A stretch of 64,000 bases of DNA from Caenimonas aquaedulcis (GTDB lineage: Bacteria; Pseudomonadota; Gammaproteobacteria; Burkholderiales; Burkholderiaceae_C). The notes under the pieces are model-generated. The model searched no databases, was not told the origin of the DNA, and was given only the letters and a program-made list of their open reading frames with translations. Position 1 is the first letter of the stretch. Each line of letters opens with the position of its first letter. The translations under genes and the position numbers were made by a program. The stretch lies in assembly GCF_015831345.1 (NCBI RefSeq), contig NZ_JADWYS010000001.1, forward strand, positions 3,934,618 through 3,998,617. The letters are read 5' to 3'. This document shows, piece by piece, positions 37,773 through 46,149 of this stretch.

Positions 37773-39179
37773 ATGTCCGGCGCAGCGCCCTGTGTCGTGC
37801 GCAGCGGCAAGCCGCAGGGGGCGCCGTGGATACCCGTCGCCATCGTCGGCGGCGGCGCGTGCGGCCTCACGGCGACCTTGATGCTGGCGGATGCGGGCAT
37901 CGAGTGCGTGGTGCTGGAGCGCGACGCCGCGCCTTCCGGCTCCACGGCCTTGTCGTCCGGCTTCATTCCCGCGCCGGGAACGCGCGTGCAGAAGGCGCGC
38001 GGCATCGAGGACAGCGCCGGCCAGTTCGAGCGCGACATCCAGGCGAAAGCCCATGGCACGGCCGCGCCGCATCTCGCACGCGCGTATGCCCGCAAGATCG
38101 GACCGGCGCTCGATGCGCTGGAGGCGAATCACGGCCTGCAATGGGAATTGCTGGAGGGCTTTCTCTATCCCGGCCACACCGCCCTGCGCATGCACGCCGT
38201 GCCGGAGCGATCCGGCGCGGGCTTGATGAGCCGCTTGCGGCGCGCCGCCGATGCGGCAGGCGTGGCGGTGATGACCGGCGCGTTGGCGCGCGAACTCTGG
38301 ATCGGCGATGACGGGCAGGTCACAGGCCTGGGCTTCCTGCGCCCCGACGGCCGCATGGAACAGCTCGGCTGCGGGGCCGTCCTGCTGGCCTGCAACGGCT
38401 TCGGCGGCGACAGGGCGCTGGTGCGCGAACTGCTGCCCGAGATGGCCGAGGCCACTTTCGCAGGCCATGCGGGCAATGACGGCAGTGCCATCGCCTGGGG
38501 CCGTGCGCTCGGCGCGCGCCTGGCCGACCTGGGCGGCTACCAGGGCCATGGGTCCTGGGCGGTGCCGCAAGGCGTGCTGGTGTCGTGGGCCCTGATGATG
38601 GAAGGCGCGATCCAGGTCAACCGCGAAGGCCGGCGTTTTCACGATGAAACGCAGGGCTACTCCGAAGCCGCGGTGCATGTGCTGGCGCAGCCCGGCGGCG
38701 TCGCCTGGAACGTTCTGGACGACCGGCTGCTGGCCTTTGCGCAGGAGTTTCCGGATTTTCGCGAGGCGCAGTCTGCAGGGGCGGTCCACCGCGCACCCGA
38801 TACCGAGGCCCTGGCGAGGCTGATCGGCTGCAGCGCGGGGGCCTTGCGCGCCACCCTGGACAGCGTTCGCGATGGCGAGGTATCGACCGATGGCCGCAGG
38901 TTCACGCGCGCGCTAGCGCCGCCTTACCACGCGGTGAAAGTGACCGGCGCGCTGTTCCACACCCAGGGCGGACTGGACATCGACACGCAATGCAGGGTGC
39001 TGGGGCGTGACGGCACGCCCTGGCCGAATCTGCTCGCGGCGGGCGGCGCGGCGCGCGGCGTGTCGGGCAACGCCGTGTGGGGTTATCTCTCGGGCAACGG
39101 GCTGCTGAGCGCCGTGGCGGGCGGCGCGATCGCGGCGCGCACCGCAACGCAGTGGCTCACCAACAAGGAATCTCCATGA
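37773..39179 (+). CDS. FAD-dependent oxidoreductase, fumarate-reductase/tricarballylate-dehydrogenase type
   Basis: 468 residues from the ATG at 37773, seven bases after the amidohydrolase. FAD-binding VAIVGGGACGLTATLMLADAG near residue 22 and LERDAAPSGSTALSSG form the nucleotide site; the C-terminal LLAAGGAARGVSGNAVWGYL closes the FAD domain. The FrdA-like capping domain implies hydride transfer at a C-C single/double bond next to carboxylates, as in TcuA or KstD. I infer desaturation of a saturated intermediate before hydration. The start is followed by about 20 non-conserved residues. Confidence 0.87.
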   Translation: MSGAAPCVVRSGKPQGAPWIPVAIVGGGACGLTATLMLADAGIECVVLERDAAPSGSTALSSGFIPAPGTRVQKARGIEDSAGQFERDIQAKAHGTAAPHLARAYARKIGPALDALEANHGLQWELLEGFLYPGHTALRMHAVPERSGAGLMSRLRRAADAAGVAVMTGALARELWIGDDGQVTGLGFLRPDGRMEQLGCGAVLLACNGFGGDRALVRELLPEMAEATFAGHAGNDGSAIAWGRALGARLADLGGYQGHGSWAVPQGVLVSWALMMEGAIQVNREGRRFHDETQGYSEAAVHVLAQPGGVAWNVLDDRLLAFAQEFPDFREAQSAGAVHRAPDTEALARLIGCSAGALRATLDSVRDGEVSTDGRRFTRALAPPYHAVKVTGALFHTQGGLDIDTQCRVLGRDGTPWPNLLAAGGAARGVSGNAVWGYLSGNGLLSAVAGGAIAARTATQWLTNKESP

Positions 39180-40033
39180 ACCTGAAACAACGCCTCGAGT
39201 CCCCCCAGCCCTTGCTGGCACCGGGCATCTACGACGCGCTCAGCGCCCTCGTGGCCGAGCAGGCCGGCTTCGAGGCGCTCTACCTGTCGGGCGCATCGAT
39301 CGCGTACACGCGGCTGGGACGGTCGGACGTGGGCCTCACCACGGCCAGCGAAATCGCGCAGACTTTGGCCCTCATCACCGACCGCGTGTCCTGCCCGGTG
39401 ATCGTCGATGCCGACACCGGCTTCGGCAATGCGTTGAACACGCAGCGCACGGTGCGCGAGTTCGAGCGCGCCGGCGCCGCGATGATCCAGATCGAGGACC
39501 AGACCTTCCCCAAGCGCTGCGGCCACCTCGAAGGCAAGACGGTGGTGCCGGTGGCGGAAATGCAGGGCAAGCTGCGGGCGGCGCTCGATGCGCGGCGCTC
39601 GCCCGGCACGCTCATCCTCGCGCGAACCGATGCGCTGGCCGTCGAGGGACTGGATGCCGCGCTGGAGCGGGCCGAGCGCTACCTCGAGTGCGGCGTCGAT
39701 GCCTTGTTCGTGGAAGCGCTGCGCTCGGCCGACCAGATGGATGCGGCCTGCGCACGATTCTCGCAGCGCGTGCCGCTGCTGGCCAACATGGTGGAAGGCG
39801 GCCAGTCGCCGGTGCAAAGTGCCGACGCGCTCGGAAGGCGCGGCTTTCGCATCGTGATCTTCCCCGGCGGCACCGCGCGGGCAGTGGCCCACACGCTGCA
39901 GGGTTATTACGCGAGCCTGAAGACCCATGGCACCACGGGACCGTGGGCCGCGCGGATGCTCGATTTCGACGGGCTGAACCGGGTGATCGGGACGCCCGCG
40001 TTGCTGGAGACCGGCCGCCGCTACGAAGGCTGA
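39176..40033 (+). CDS. Isocitrate lyase/PEP mutase family C-C lyase
   Basis: 285 residues from the ATG at 39176 (ATGA overlap with the oxidoreductase). The catalytic cysteine is present in FPKRCGHLEGK (Cys115), favouring a lyase over a PEP phosphonomutase. Metal ligands lie in VDADTGFGN (Asp78, Asp80) and IQIEDQ (Glu107, Asp108). Family members include methylisocitrate lyase, oxaloacetate hydrolase and 2,3-dimethylmalate lyase. Next to an aconitase-type hydratase, a dimethylmalate- or methylisocitrate-like aldol cleavage is the likeliest reaction. Last gene of the coupled catabolic operon. Confidence 0.9.
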   Translation: MNLKQRLESPQPLLAPGIYDALSALVAEQAGFEALYLSGASIAYTRLGRSDVGLTTASEIAQTLALITDRVSCPVIVDADTGFGNALNTQRTVREFERAGAAMIQIEDQTFPKRCGHLEGKTVVPVAEMQGKLRAALDARRSPGTLILARTDALAVEGLDAALERAERYLECGVDALFVEALRSADQMDAACARFSQRVPLLANMVEGGQSPVQSADALGRRGFRIVIFPGGTARAVAHTLQGYYASLKTHGTTGPWAARMLDFDGLNRVIGTPALLETGRRYEG

Positions 40034-40095
40034 TCTGCCGGGCGAAAACACCGGCTGCCGAAAAGGAACATGATGGGTCTTTCCCCGGAGCTGCC

Positions 40096-40398
40096 ATCAA
40101 TCCCTATATCTGGTGTGTCGTCGGCGGCCTGGTCGGCTGGGCTTCGGTCTTCGCCATGAAGCGCCATGGGCGGGGCGCCCTCATCGAGAACGTCCTCGTG
40201 GGCGTGTTCGGCGCCTTCCTCGGCGGGGACTTCCTCGTCTCCATGCTCCACGGCGGCGTGGTGAACGACAAGGATTTCCACGCGAGCTCGCTCGGCTTTG
40301 CGGTCGTCGGCGCGGTCGTCATGGTGGCGCTGCTGTCCGTGATGCGCGGCAAGGTGGGAACGCTCAAGCAGAGCAAGGGCAAGCAGCGCGACCGCTAG
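40096..40398 (+). CDS. GlsB/YeaQ-type small membrane protein with non-canonical (ATC) start
   Basis: About 100 residues and three hydrophobic segments, with the transglycosylase-associated/YeaQ pattern VVGGLVGWASV, ENVLVGVFGAFLGG and SLGFAVVGAVVMVALL. No ATG, GTG or TTG opens the frame at the right place. The sequence GGAG, five bases, then ATC AAT CCC TAT ATC would give (M)NPYIW, the expected N-terminus. An ATG pair at 40070 is one base out of frame. Either a rare ATC start, a mutated start or a single-base error. Function in this family is unknown (stress-associated). Confidence 0.65.
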   Translation: MNPYIWCVVGGLVGWASVFAMKRHGRGALIENVLVGVFGAFLGGDFLVSMLHGGVVNDKDFHASSLGFAVVGAVVMVALLSVMRGKVGTLKQSKGKQRDR

Positions 40399-40471
40399 CG
40401 CTGCGCGCTTCGTTGCCCGCGCGTAAGATGGCGCCCTTTCGCGGCGACTTACCGTTTTCAATGGAGAAACC

Positions 40472-41014
40472 ATGTCCACATCCACGCAGACCCTCGTGCT
40501 GGGCGGCGGCTGCTTCTGGTGCACCGAGGCGGTGTACGTCAAGGTGCGCGGCGTGACCGACGTCGAATCGGGCTACAGCAACGGCCAGGCGCAGCGCCCG
40601 AGCTACGAGCAGGTGTGCACGGGCACGACGGGCCACAACGAGGTGGTCAAGCTCACCTACGACCCGGCGCAGATCACCACGCGGCAGATCCTGGAGATCT
40701 TCTTCGTCATCCACGACCCGACCACGCTGAACCGCCAGGGCAACGACAGCGGCACGCAATACCGCAGCGGCATCTACTACACGACGCCCGAGCAGAAGGA
40801 GGTCGCGCAGCAGATCATCGCGGAGATGACGAAAGACAATACCTTCGGCAAGCCGATCGTCACTGAAGTCCTCCCCATGGACAACTACTGGCCGGCCGAG
40901 GAGTACCACCAGGACTTCTTCGAAAAGAACCCGAACCAGGGCTATTGCATGGCGGTCGCGGGGCCGAAGGTGGCCAAGTTCCGCAAGACCTTCAAAGAGC
41001 TGTCCAAAGACTGA
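40472..41014 (+). CDS. msrA: Peptide-methionine (S)-S-oxide reductase
   Basis: 180 residues. Catalytic GGGCFWCTEA (Cys14) is at the usual N-terminal site, with substrate-binding ESGYSNGQ and the C-terminal AEEYHQDFFEKNP motif. It reduces methionine-S-sulfoxide in proteins using thioredoxin. A GGAG ribosome site lies before the ATG. Apparently monocistronic, with the AEC transporter 19 bases downstream possibly cotranscribed. Confidence 0.95.
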   Translation: MSTSTQTLVLGGGCFWCTEAVYVKVRGVTDVESGYSNGQAQRPSYEQVCTGTTGHNEVVKLTYDPAQITTRQILEIFFVIHDPTTLNRQGNDSGTQYRSGIYYTTPEQKEVAQQIIAEMTKDNTFGKPIVTEVLPMDNYWPAEEYHQDFFEKNPNQGYCMAVAGPKVAKFRKTFKELSKD

Positions 41015-41033
41015 ACGGCTGCGTGCCCCGGCA

Positions 41034-41984
41034 TTGAACCATCCGGTCGTTTCCGCGCTGCTCCCGGTGTTCCTGCTGGCGGCGGTCGGCTTCTTCGCGG
41101 GCCGGCGCCGCTGGCTGGTCGGCGAGGGCCTGAAGCAGCTCTCCACGCTCGTCTTCGTGGTGCTCACGCCGCCGCTGCTCTTTCGCACGATGGCGTCCGT
41201 GCATCTCGACAAGCTGGACTTCCGGCCGCTGGGCGCGTACTTCATCGGCAGCGGCCTCATCTTCGCCGTGACACTCGCGGTGCTCGGCTTCAACCGCCGC
41301 GGCGCGGTGCTGGGCCTGGCCAACACCTATACCAACACGGTGATGATCGGCATTCCGCTCGTGGGCCTTGCCTACGGCGAGCCGGGGTTGGTGCTGCTCT
41401 TCACGCTGATCTCGGTCCACGCGCTCATCATGCTGACGTCCGCGACCGTCCTGCTGGAGCTGGCGATGCTGCGGGAAGATGCCGCGGCGGGCCGGCGCAG
41501 CGAACGGCACTTCGCGCACACCGTGCTGCTCGCGGTTCGCAACACGATCATCCATCCGGTCCCGCTGCCGATCATCGCGGGCCTGCTGTTTTCCTGGAGC
41601 GGCCTGGCGATGCCGGCGGTGATCGACATGCCCCTGAAGCTGCTCTCGGGCGCGTTCGGCCCGCTCGCGCTGCTGCTGGTGGGCGCGACGCTGGCCGCCA
41701 CGCCCATCGGCGCGAACTGGCGCAGCGCCCTGTCGCTGTCGCTCGTGAAGAACCTGGTGCATCCGGCCGTCGTCGCGGTGGCCGGATGGGCGATCGGCCT
41801 GTCGGGCGCGCCGCTGGCGGTGATGGTGCTGGCGGCGGCGCTACCGATCGGCGCGAACGTGTTCCTGTTTTCGCAGCGCTATGGGGTGGCGGAAGAACTC
41901 GTGACGGCCAGCGTGGCGATGTCGACGATGCTGGGGCTGGTGACGCTCACGGTGGTCATGGCAGTGCTGACTTTGATCGGGTGA
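41034..41984 (+). CDS. AEC family transporter
   Basis: 316 residues, ten hydrophobic helices, auxin-efflux-carrier family. TTG at 41034 is the only usable start, as the upstream GTG frame stops at once. The conserved crossover region NTYTNTVMIGIPLVGLAYGE is present near residue 100, and a matching second-half ALPIGANVFLFSQRYG near the end. Bacterial members carry malate, malonate or other carboxylates; the substrate here is open. Confidence 0.85.
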   Translation: MNHPVVSALLPVFLLAAVGFFAGRRRWLVGEGLKQLSTLVFVVLTPPLLFRTMASVHLDKLDFRPLGAYFIGSGLIFAVTLAVLGFNRRGAVLGLANTYTNTVMIGIPLVGLAYGEPGLVLLFTLISVHALIMLTSATVLLELAMLREDAAAGRRSERHFAHTVLLAVRNTIIHPVPLPIIAGLLFSWSGLAMPAVIDMPLKLLSGAFGPLALLLVGATLAATPIGANWRSALSLSLVKNLVHPAVVAVAGWAIGLSGAPLAVMVLAAALPIGANVFLFSQRYGVAEELVTASVAMSTMLGLVTLTVVMAVLTLIG

Positions 41985-42013
41985 GTGGGTGGGCGTGGCA
42001 TCTGCGTCCTGTT

Positions 42014-42400
42014 CTACTTGCGCTTGACAACGTGCTCGCGAATCCACGCCGCAAACTCGTCTTCGGTGATGTCGCCTGCGGCGACTGACAGCATGGTGAG
42101 GGTTGCGTCAGCCTGAGACGCTTGCAGGCGAAATCCATTCAGGAAGAGAAACATACCGACCGACAGGAAGGCGGCGCGTTTGTTGCCGTCGATGAAGGGA
42201 TGATTCTTCGCGAGGCCGAATCCGTAGCTGGCGGCCAGGCTCGCGACATCGGGGGTTCCGTAGGCGGCAAGGTTTTCGGGTCGCGCAAGAGCCGACTCGA
42301 GCAGCCCGGCGTCGCGCAACCCTTCGCCTCCTCCATGCTCAGAAAGACTTTCGGCGTGCAGGAGTAGCAATGCCTGGCGGGAAATCCAGCGCCAGCTCAT
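42014..42400 (-). CDS. doc: Death-on-curing (Doc) family toxin
   Basis: 128 residues of the Fic/Doc fold. The active-site motif is HPFIDGNKR (His67 to Arg75), matching the Doc form H-x-F-x-[D/N]-[A/G]-N-K-R. Doc proteins phosphorylate and inactivate EF-Tu until neutralised. It overlaps the antitoxin gene by 4 bases (ATGA), the standard antitoxin-first layout. Confidence 0.92.
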   Translation of the reverse strand: MSWRWISRQALLLLHAESLSEHGGGEGLRDAGLLESALARPENLAAYGTPDVASLAASYGFGLAKNHPFIDGNKRAAFLSVGMFLFLNGFRLQASQADATLTMLSVAAGDITEDEFAAWIREHVVKRK

Positions 42401-42621
42401 TTAGCGAGCTGATGGAACGTGTCCCGGAATTCACGCATGAACTCCCGTCCCGCCTGGATCTGTTCTTCCAGGGCAGGATCGTATGGCGTCAACGCATAGC
42501 CTTCGGGCGTTTCGGTCAGGAAAACGCTTTCGCCCTTGGCAAGGCGCAACCTGGACAAGGCTTCCTTGGGCAGGATGACGCCGACGGAATTGCCGATTTG
42601 GGTGAGTTTGAGCATGTGCAT
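42397..42621 (-). CDS. AbrB/MazE-type antitoxin
   Basis: 74 residues. The N-terminal swapped-hairpin domain reads LKLTQIGNSVGVILPKEAL; the acidic C-terminal tail should wrap the toxin. Doc partners are classically Phd proteins, but an AbrB-type partner is also commonly seen. Two close starts exist (42621 and 42615). The promoter region upstream carries repeated AGTTATA elements (42638-42658) consistent with autorepression. Confidence 0.9.
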   Translation of the reverse strand: MHMLKLTQIGNSVGVILPKEALSRLRLAKGESVFLTETPEGYALTPYDPALEEQIQAGREFMREFRDTFHQLAK

Positions 42622-42637
42622 GGCGGTACTGCAATTC

Positions 42638-42658
42638 AGTTATAACGGTAGTTATACT
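42638..42658. promoter_or_regulatory. Probable promoter/operator of the toxin-antitoxin pair
   Basis: Two direct repeats AGTTATAAC and AGTTATACT spaced 12 bases apart, the first containing the perfect palindrome GTTATAAC. The A+T content contrasts sharply with the surrounding DNA. Located 17 bases upstream of the antitoxin start. Both repeats also read as -10-like TATAAC/TATAACT on the minus strand. Confidence 0.55.
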
Positions 42659-42696
42659 ACAGCGTTCTCCGCACCGCAAGCCCAGCCGGGTCTTGC

Positions 42697-43344
42697 TTAA
42701 GGCGCCAGTCGCTCCCGCACCCAGCCACCATCCCCCCGCCGATACCGCAACCGGTCATGCAACCGGCTCTTGCGCCCCTGCCAGAACTGCCACTCGTCCG
42801 GCACCAGCCGGTAGCCTCCCCAATGCGGTGGACGCGGCGGGTTCAGCATGAACTGCGCGCCGTACTTCGCCGCATTCGCCACCAACACGCCGCGATTGGG
42901 GATCACCTGGCTTTGCGGGCTAGCCCACGCGCCGATGCGGGAATCGAGCGGGCGCGACGCGAAGTACGCGTCGCTTTCCTGCGCGCTCGTCTTCTCCACC
43001 CGGCCCTCGATACGCACCACCCGTTCCAGCTCCACCCAGTGGAACTGAAGCGACGCATACGGATTGCCCGCGAGCTCCTGGCCCTTGCGGCTCTCGTAAT
43101 TCGTGTACCAGACGACGCCGCGCTCGTCGTAGCCCTTCACCAGCACGATGCGCGTGCTCGGGCGCATGTCGCTCGCCACCGTGGCCAGGGTCATGGCGTT
43201 CGGCTCGGGCACCTCGCCGCTGATCGCCTCGGTGAGCCACTGGTCGAATTGCTTCAGGGGGTCGGCGTGCGAAGCGTCCTCGCTCAGCTCCGCGCGCTCG
43301 TAGCTTTTGCGCAGGTCGGCCACGCGGGAAGAAGTTGTGCTCAT
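42697..43344 (-). CDS. pdxH: Pyridoxamine 5'-phosphate oxidase
   Basis: 215 residues from the ATG at 43344 ([15 protein letters not shown]); the longer frame upstream lacks family similarity. FMN- and substrate-binding segments [31 protein letters not shown] and [15 protein letters not shown] are present, ending in the conserved LHDR. It makes pyridoxal phosphate from PNP/PMP with oxygen. Length matches E. coli PdxH. Confidence 0.95.
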   Translation of the reverse strand: MSTTSSRVADLRKSYERAELSEDASHADPLKQFDQWLTEAISGEVPEPNAMTLATVASDMRPSTRIVLVKGYDERGVVWYTNYESRKGQELAGNPYASLQFHWVELERVVRIEGRVEKTSAQESDAYFASRPLDSRIGAWASPQSQVIPNRGVLVANAAKYGAQFMLNPPRPPHWGGYRLVPDEWQFWQGRKSRLHDRLRYRRGDGGWVRERLAP

Positions 43345-43423
43345 GGCGGGAATTCTCTCATCGAGCGCGTGACGGCTCGGCTCCAGCTCAGCTGTATCAA
43401 ATTGCGAAGGAAGTGCCCGTTCA

Positions 43424-43455
43424 GGGTTAACCCGATGAACTTTGCTGTTCATCGG
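43424..43455. promoter_or_regulatory. Palindrome and inverted repeat in the pdxH / hydroxylase intergenic region
   Basis: A perfect GGGTTAACCC (43424-43433) abuts a perfect 9-base inverted repeat, CCGATGAAC (43432-43440), six bases, GTTCATCGG (43447-43455). It lies about 42 bases before the start of the 2Fe-2S subunit gene, whose ribosome site is AAGGAG. Likely operator for an unlinked regulator, or an mRNA hairpin. Confidence 0.5.
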
Positions 43456-43496
43456 CATACGCTGCGCTCCATCTAGCTCAACACAAGGAGACAAGC

Positions 43497-43964
43497 ATGA
43501 GCGTGGCGTTCAACCTCAATGGGAAAGCCGTAACGGCCCAGGCGGAGGCGGACACTCCGCTGCTCTGGGTGATCCGTGACGAGCTGGGCATGACGGGGAC
43601 GAAATTCGGCTGCGGCATGGCGCTGTGCGGCGCCTGCACCGTGCACCTCGACGGCCAGCCGGTGCGCTCCTGCCAGACGCCCGTGTCGGCGGTGAGCGGT
43701 CGCAAGGTGGCGACGGTGGAGAGCCTCTCCGGCACCGCGAACACGCATCCGCTGCAGGTCGCGTGGATCAAGCACGACGTGCCGCAATGCGGCTACTGCC
43801 AGTCCGGCCAGCTCATGAGCGCGGCAGCGCTGCTCGCGGCGAACAGGAACCCGAGCGACGCCGACATCGACAACGCGATGAGCGGCAACATCTGCCGCTG
43901 CGGCACCTATCCCCGCGTGCGCGCCGCCATCAAGGATGCCGCCGCTTCGATGCGCAAAGCCTGA
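43497..43964 (+). CDS. Molybdenum hydroxylase small subunit, 2Fe-2S (isoquinoline-oxidoreductase alpha type)
   Basis: 155-residue electron-transfer subunit. The plant-ferredoxin cluster ligands are Cys39, Cys44, Cys47 and Cys59; the second, helical cluster uses Cys98, Cys101, Cys133 and Cys135 (CGYCQSGQ and ICRCGTYPR). It works with the molybdopterin subunit 12 bases downstream, as in IorAB or other two-subunit hydroxylases. No FAD subunit is present, as expected for that subgroup. Confidence 0.92.
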   Translation: MSVAFNLNGKAVTAQAEADTPLLWVIRDELGMTGTKFGCGMALCGACTVHLDGQPVRSCQTPVSAVSGRKVATVESLSGTANTHPLQVAWIKHDVPQCGYCQSGQLMSAAALLAANRNPSDADIDNAMSGNICRCGTYPRVRAAIKDAAASMRKA

Positions 43965-43976
43965 GGAGGACACACC

Positions 43977-46133
43977 ATGAGCTCTGTCATGCACACCCTT
44001 GCGCAGGCCTCGCGCCGCGATTTCATGAAGACCACCGCCGTCGTCGCCGGCGGGTTGATGGTGGGCGTCTCGCTCACCGCGCTGAAAAGCGCCAGGGCCG
44101 CCGGCACGATGCACACGCCCAACGCGTGGGTGCACATCGCCGACGACAACACGATCACGCTGATCTCCGCCCGCTCCGAGATGGGGCAGGGCGTCTACAC
44201 GTCCATGCCGATGCTGCTGGCCGAAGAGCTCAACGTCGACATCCGCAACATCAAGGTCGCGATGGCCCCGCCCGATGCCAAGCTGTACGGCAACGCGCTG
44301 CTCGGCGGCACGCAGCTCACCGGCGGCTCGACCTCCGTGCGCGACGGCTGGGAGTCGCTGCGCACGGCGGGCGCGCAGGTGCGCGAGATGCTGATCAGCG
44401 CGGCCGCGACGAAGTGGAACGTCGACCGCGCCGACATCCGGGCGGACAACGGCATGATCCTCGGCCCGCGCGGCATGAAGGCCACCTACGGCGAGCTGGC
44501 CGAGGCGGCGTCGAAGTTGCCGCTGCCGATGAAGGTGTCGGTGAAGGACCCGAAGGACTTCCGCATCGTCGGCAAGCGCACCAGGCGCCTGGACACGCCG
44601 GCCAAGGTCAATGGCACGGCGGAATTCGGCATCGACGTGAAGCTGCCCGGCATGGTCTACGCCGCGCTCGAACAATGCCCCGTGATCGGCGGCACGGTCA
44701 GGAGCTTCGATGCGTCGAAGGCGAAGGGCATGCCCGGCGTGATCGACGTCGTGCAGATCCCGGACGGCGTCGCCGTGGTGGCGGACAGCTGGTGGCGTGC
44801 GAACCAGGCACGCAAGGCCGTGGCCATCGTGTGGGACGAGGGCAAGGGCGCCTCGCTGTCGCACACCAGCATGCTCGAGAGCACGCGCGCCGCGTCGAAG
44901 ACCGGCAAGCCGATCCCGATCAAGTCCGCGGGCGATCCGGAGGGCGTCATCGCGGCGTCGAACAAGGTGGTGCGCGCCGAGTACGTGAGCCAGCTGCTGT
45001 CGCACTCGCCGCTCGAGCCGATGAACTTCACGGCGAGTTACGCCAACGGCAAGATGCTGCTGATCGGCCCGACGCAGTGGCAGGACGGCGCGCAGGGCGC
45101 GGTGGCGAAGGCGCTGGACATGAAGCCCGAGGACATCGGCGTGCAGACGACCTTCCTGGGCGGCGGCTTCGGCCGGCGCATCGACCTGGACTTCATCGTG
45201 CAGGCCGCGCAGATCTCCAGGGCGGTGGGCAAGCCGGTCAAGCTCGTGTGGACGCGCGAGGACGACATGACGCACGACTTCTACCGGCCGCAATCGGTGC
45301 ACCAGCTCGCCGCGTCGCTCGGCGCGGACGGCAAGCCGACCGCGATGACCTTCCGCCTCACCTCGCAGTCGGTGACCGGCCGCGTGTTCGGCCTGCCCGA
45401 GTCGGAGCCCGATGCGCTGATGACCGAGGCGGCGGTGGCGCCCTACGCCATCCCGGCGTTCCGGCACGAGCACATCAAGCACGACGCCGGCCTGCGCGTG
45501 GGCTACTGGCGCTCGGTGAGCCACCTGCTCAACGCCTTCGCCAACGAGAGCTTCATCGACGAACTCGCGAAGTCGGCCGGGCAGGATCCGTACCAGTACC
45601 GCATGTCCATGCTCGCTTCGCAGCCGCGCTTCGCGAACGTGCTCAAGCTCGCCGCGGACAAGGCCGGCTGGGGCAAGCCGCTGCCGGCGGGCCATGCGCA
45701 CGGCATCGCGCTCATGGAAGGCTACGACACCTACATGGCGCAGGTGGCCGAGGTGAGCCTGGACGCATCGGGCGGCGTGCGCGTGCACCGCGTGACGGTG
45801 GCGGCGGACACCGGCCGCATGGTGAACCCCGACACGGTCGAGGCGCAGATCCAGTCCAGCGTGGTGTTCGGCATGGGCGCGGCGCTGATGCAGGAGATCA
45901 CCCTCGAGAAGGGCCGCGTGCAGCAGACCAACTTCCACCAGTTCCCGCTGGTGCGGATGAACGAGGCCCCGGCCATCGACATCATCCTCGTCCAGAGCAC
46001 GGAGAAGCCCGGCGGCATCGGCGAGCCCGCGACGGCCGTGGTGGTGCCGGCGATCGCGAACGCGGTGGCCAGGCTCACCGGCAAGCGGGTGCGTAAACTC
46101 CCGATGACGGCCGACGCGATCCGCATGGCCTGA
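43977..46133 (+). CDS. Molybdopterin-binding hydroxylase large subunit (IorB-like)
   Basis: 718 residues with a likely twin-arginine signal (SRRDFMKTTAVVAGGLMVG), so the mature enzyme is probably periplasmic. Molybdopterin-binding segments include SARSEMGQGVYTSMPMLLAE, LLGGTQLTGGSTSVRDGW and GGGFGRRIDLDF; the C-terminus has GGIGEPATAVVVPAIANAVA with the catalytic Glu of GxGE. Such enzymes hydroxylate N-heterocycles or oxidise aldehydes; the substrate is unknown. XdhC and a MobA-like protein follow. Confidence 0.9.
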   Translation: MSSVMHTLAQASRRDFMKTTAVVAGGLMVGVSLTALKSARAAGTMHTPNAWVHIADDNTITLISARSEMGQGVYTSMPMLLAEELNVDIRNIKVAMAPPDAKLYGNALLGGTQLTGGSTSVRDGWESLRTAGAQVREMLISAAATKWNVDRADIRADNGMILGPRGMKATYGELAEAASKLPLPMKVSVKDPKDFRIVGKRTRRLDTPAKVNGTAEFGIDVKLPGMVYAALEQCPVIGGTVRSFDASKAKGMPGVIDVVQIPDGVAVVADSWWRANQARKAVAIVWDEGKGASLSHTSMLESTRAASKTGKPIPIKSAGDPEGVIAASNKVVRAEYVSQLLSHSPLEPMNFTASYANGKMLLIGPTQWQDGAQGAVAKALDMKPEDIGVQTTFLGGGFGRRIDLDFIVQAAQISRAVGKPVKLVWTREDDMTHDFYRPQSVHQLAASLGADGKPTAMTFRLTSQSVTGRVFGLPESEPDALMTEAAVAPYAIPAFRHEHIKHDAGLRVGYWRSVSHLLNAFANESFIDELAKSAGQDPYQYRMSMLASQPRFANVLKLAADKAGWGKPLPAGHAHGIALMEGYDTYMAQVAEVSLDASGGVRVHRVTVAADTGRMVNPDTVEAQIQSSVVFGMGAALMQEITLEKGRVQQTNFHQFPLVRMNEAPAIDIILVQSTEKPGGIGEPATAVVVPAIANAVARLTGKRVRKLPMTADAIRMA

Positions 46134-46149
46134 AGCCGTAAAGGAAGTC

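Noticed and set aside
40070..40159. ATG pair at 40070 as start of the GlsB-like gene
   Set aside because: It is one base out of frame and stops after 29 codons; would need a frameshift, so ATC 40096 with GGAG is simpler.
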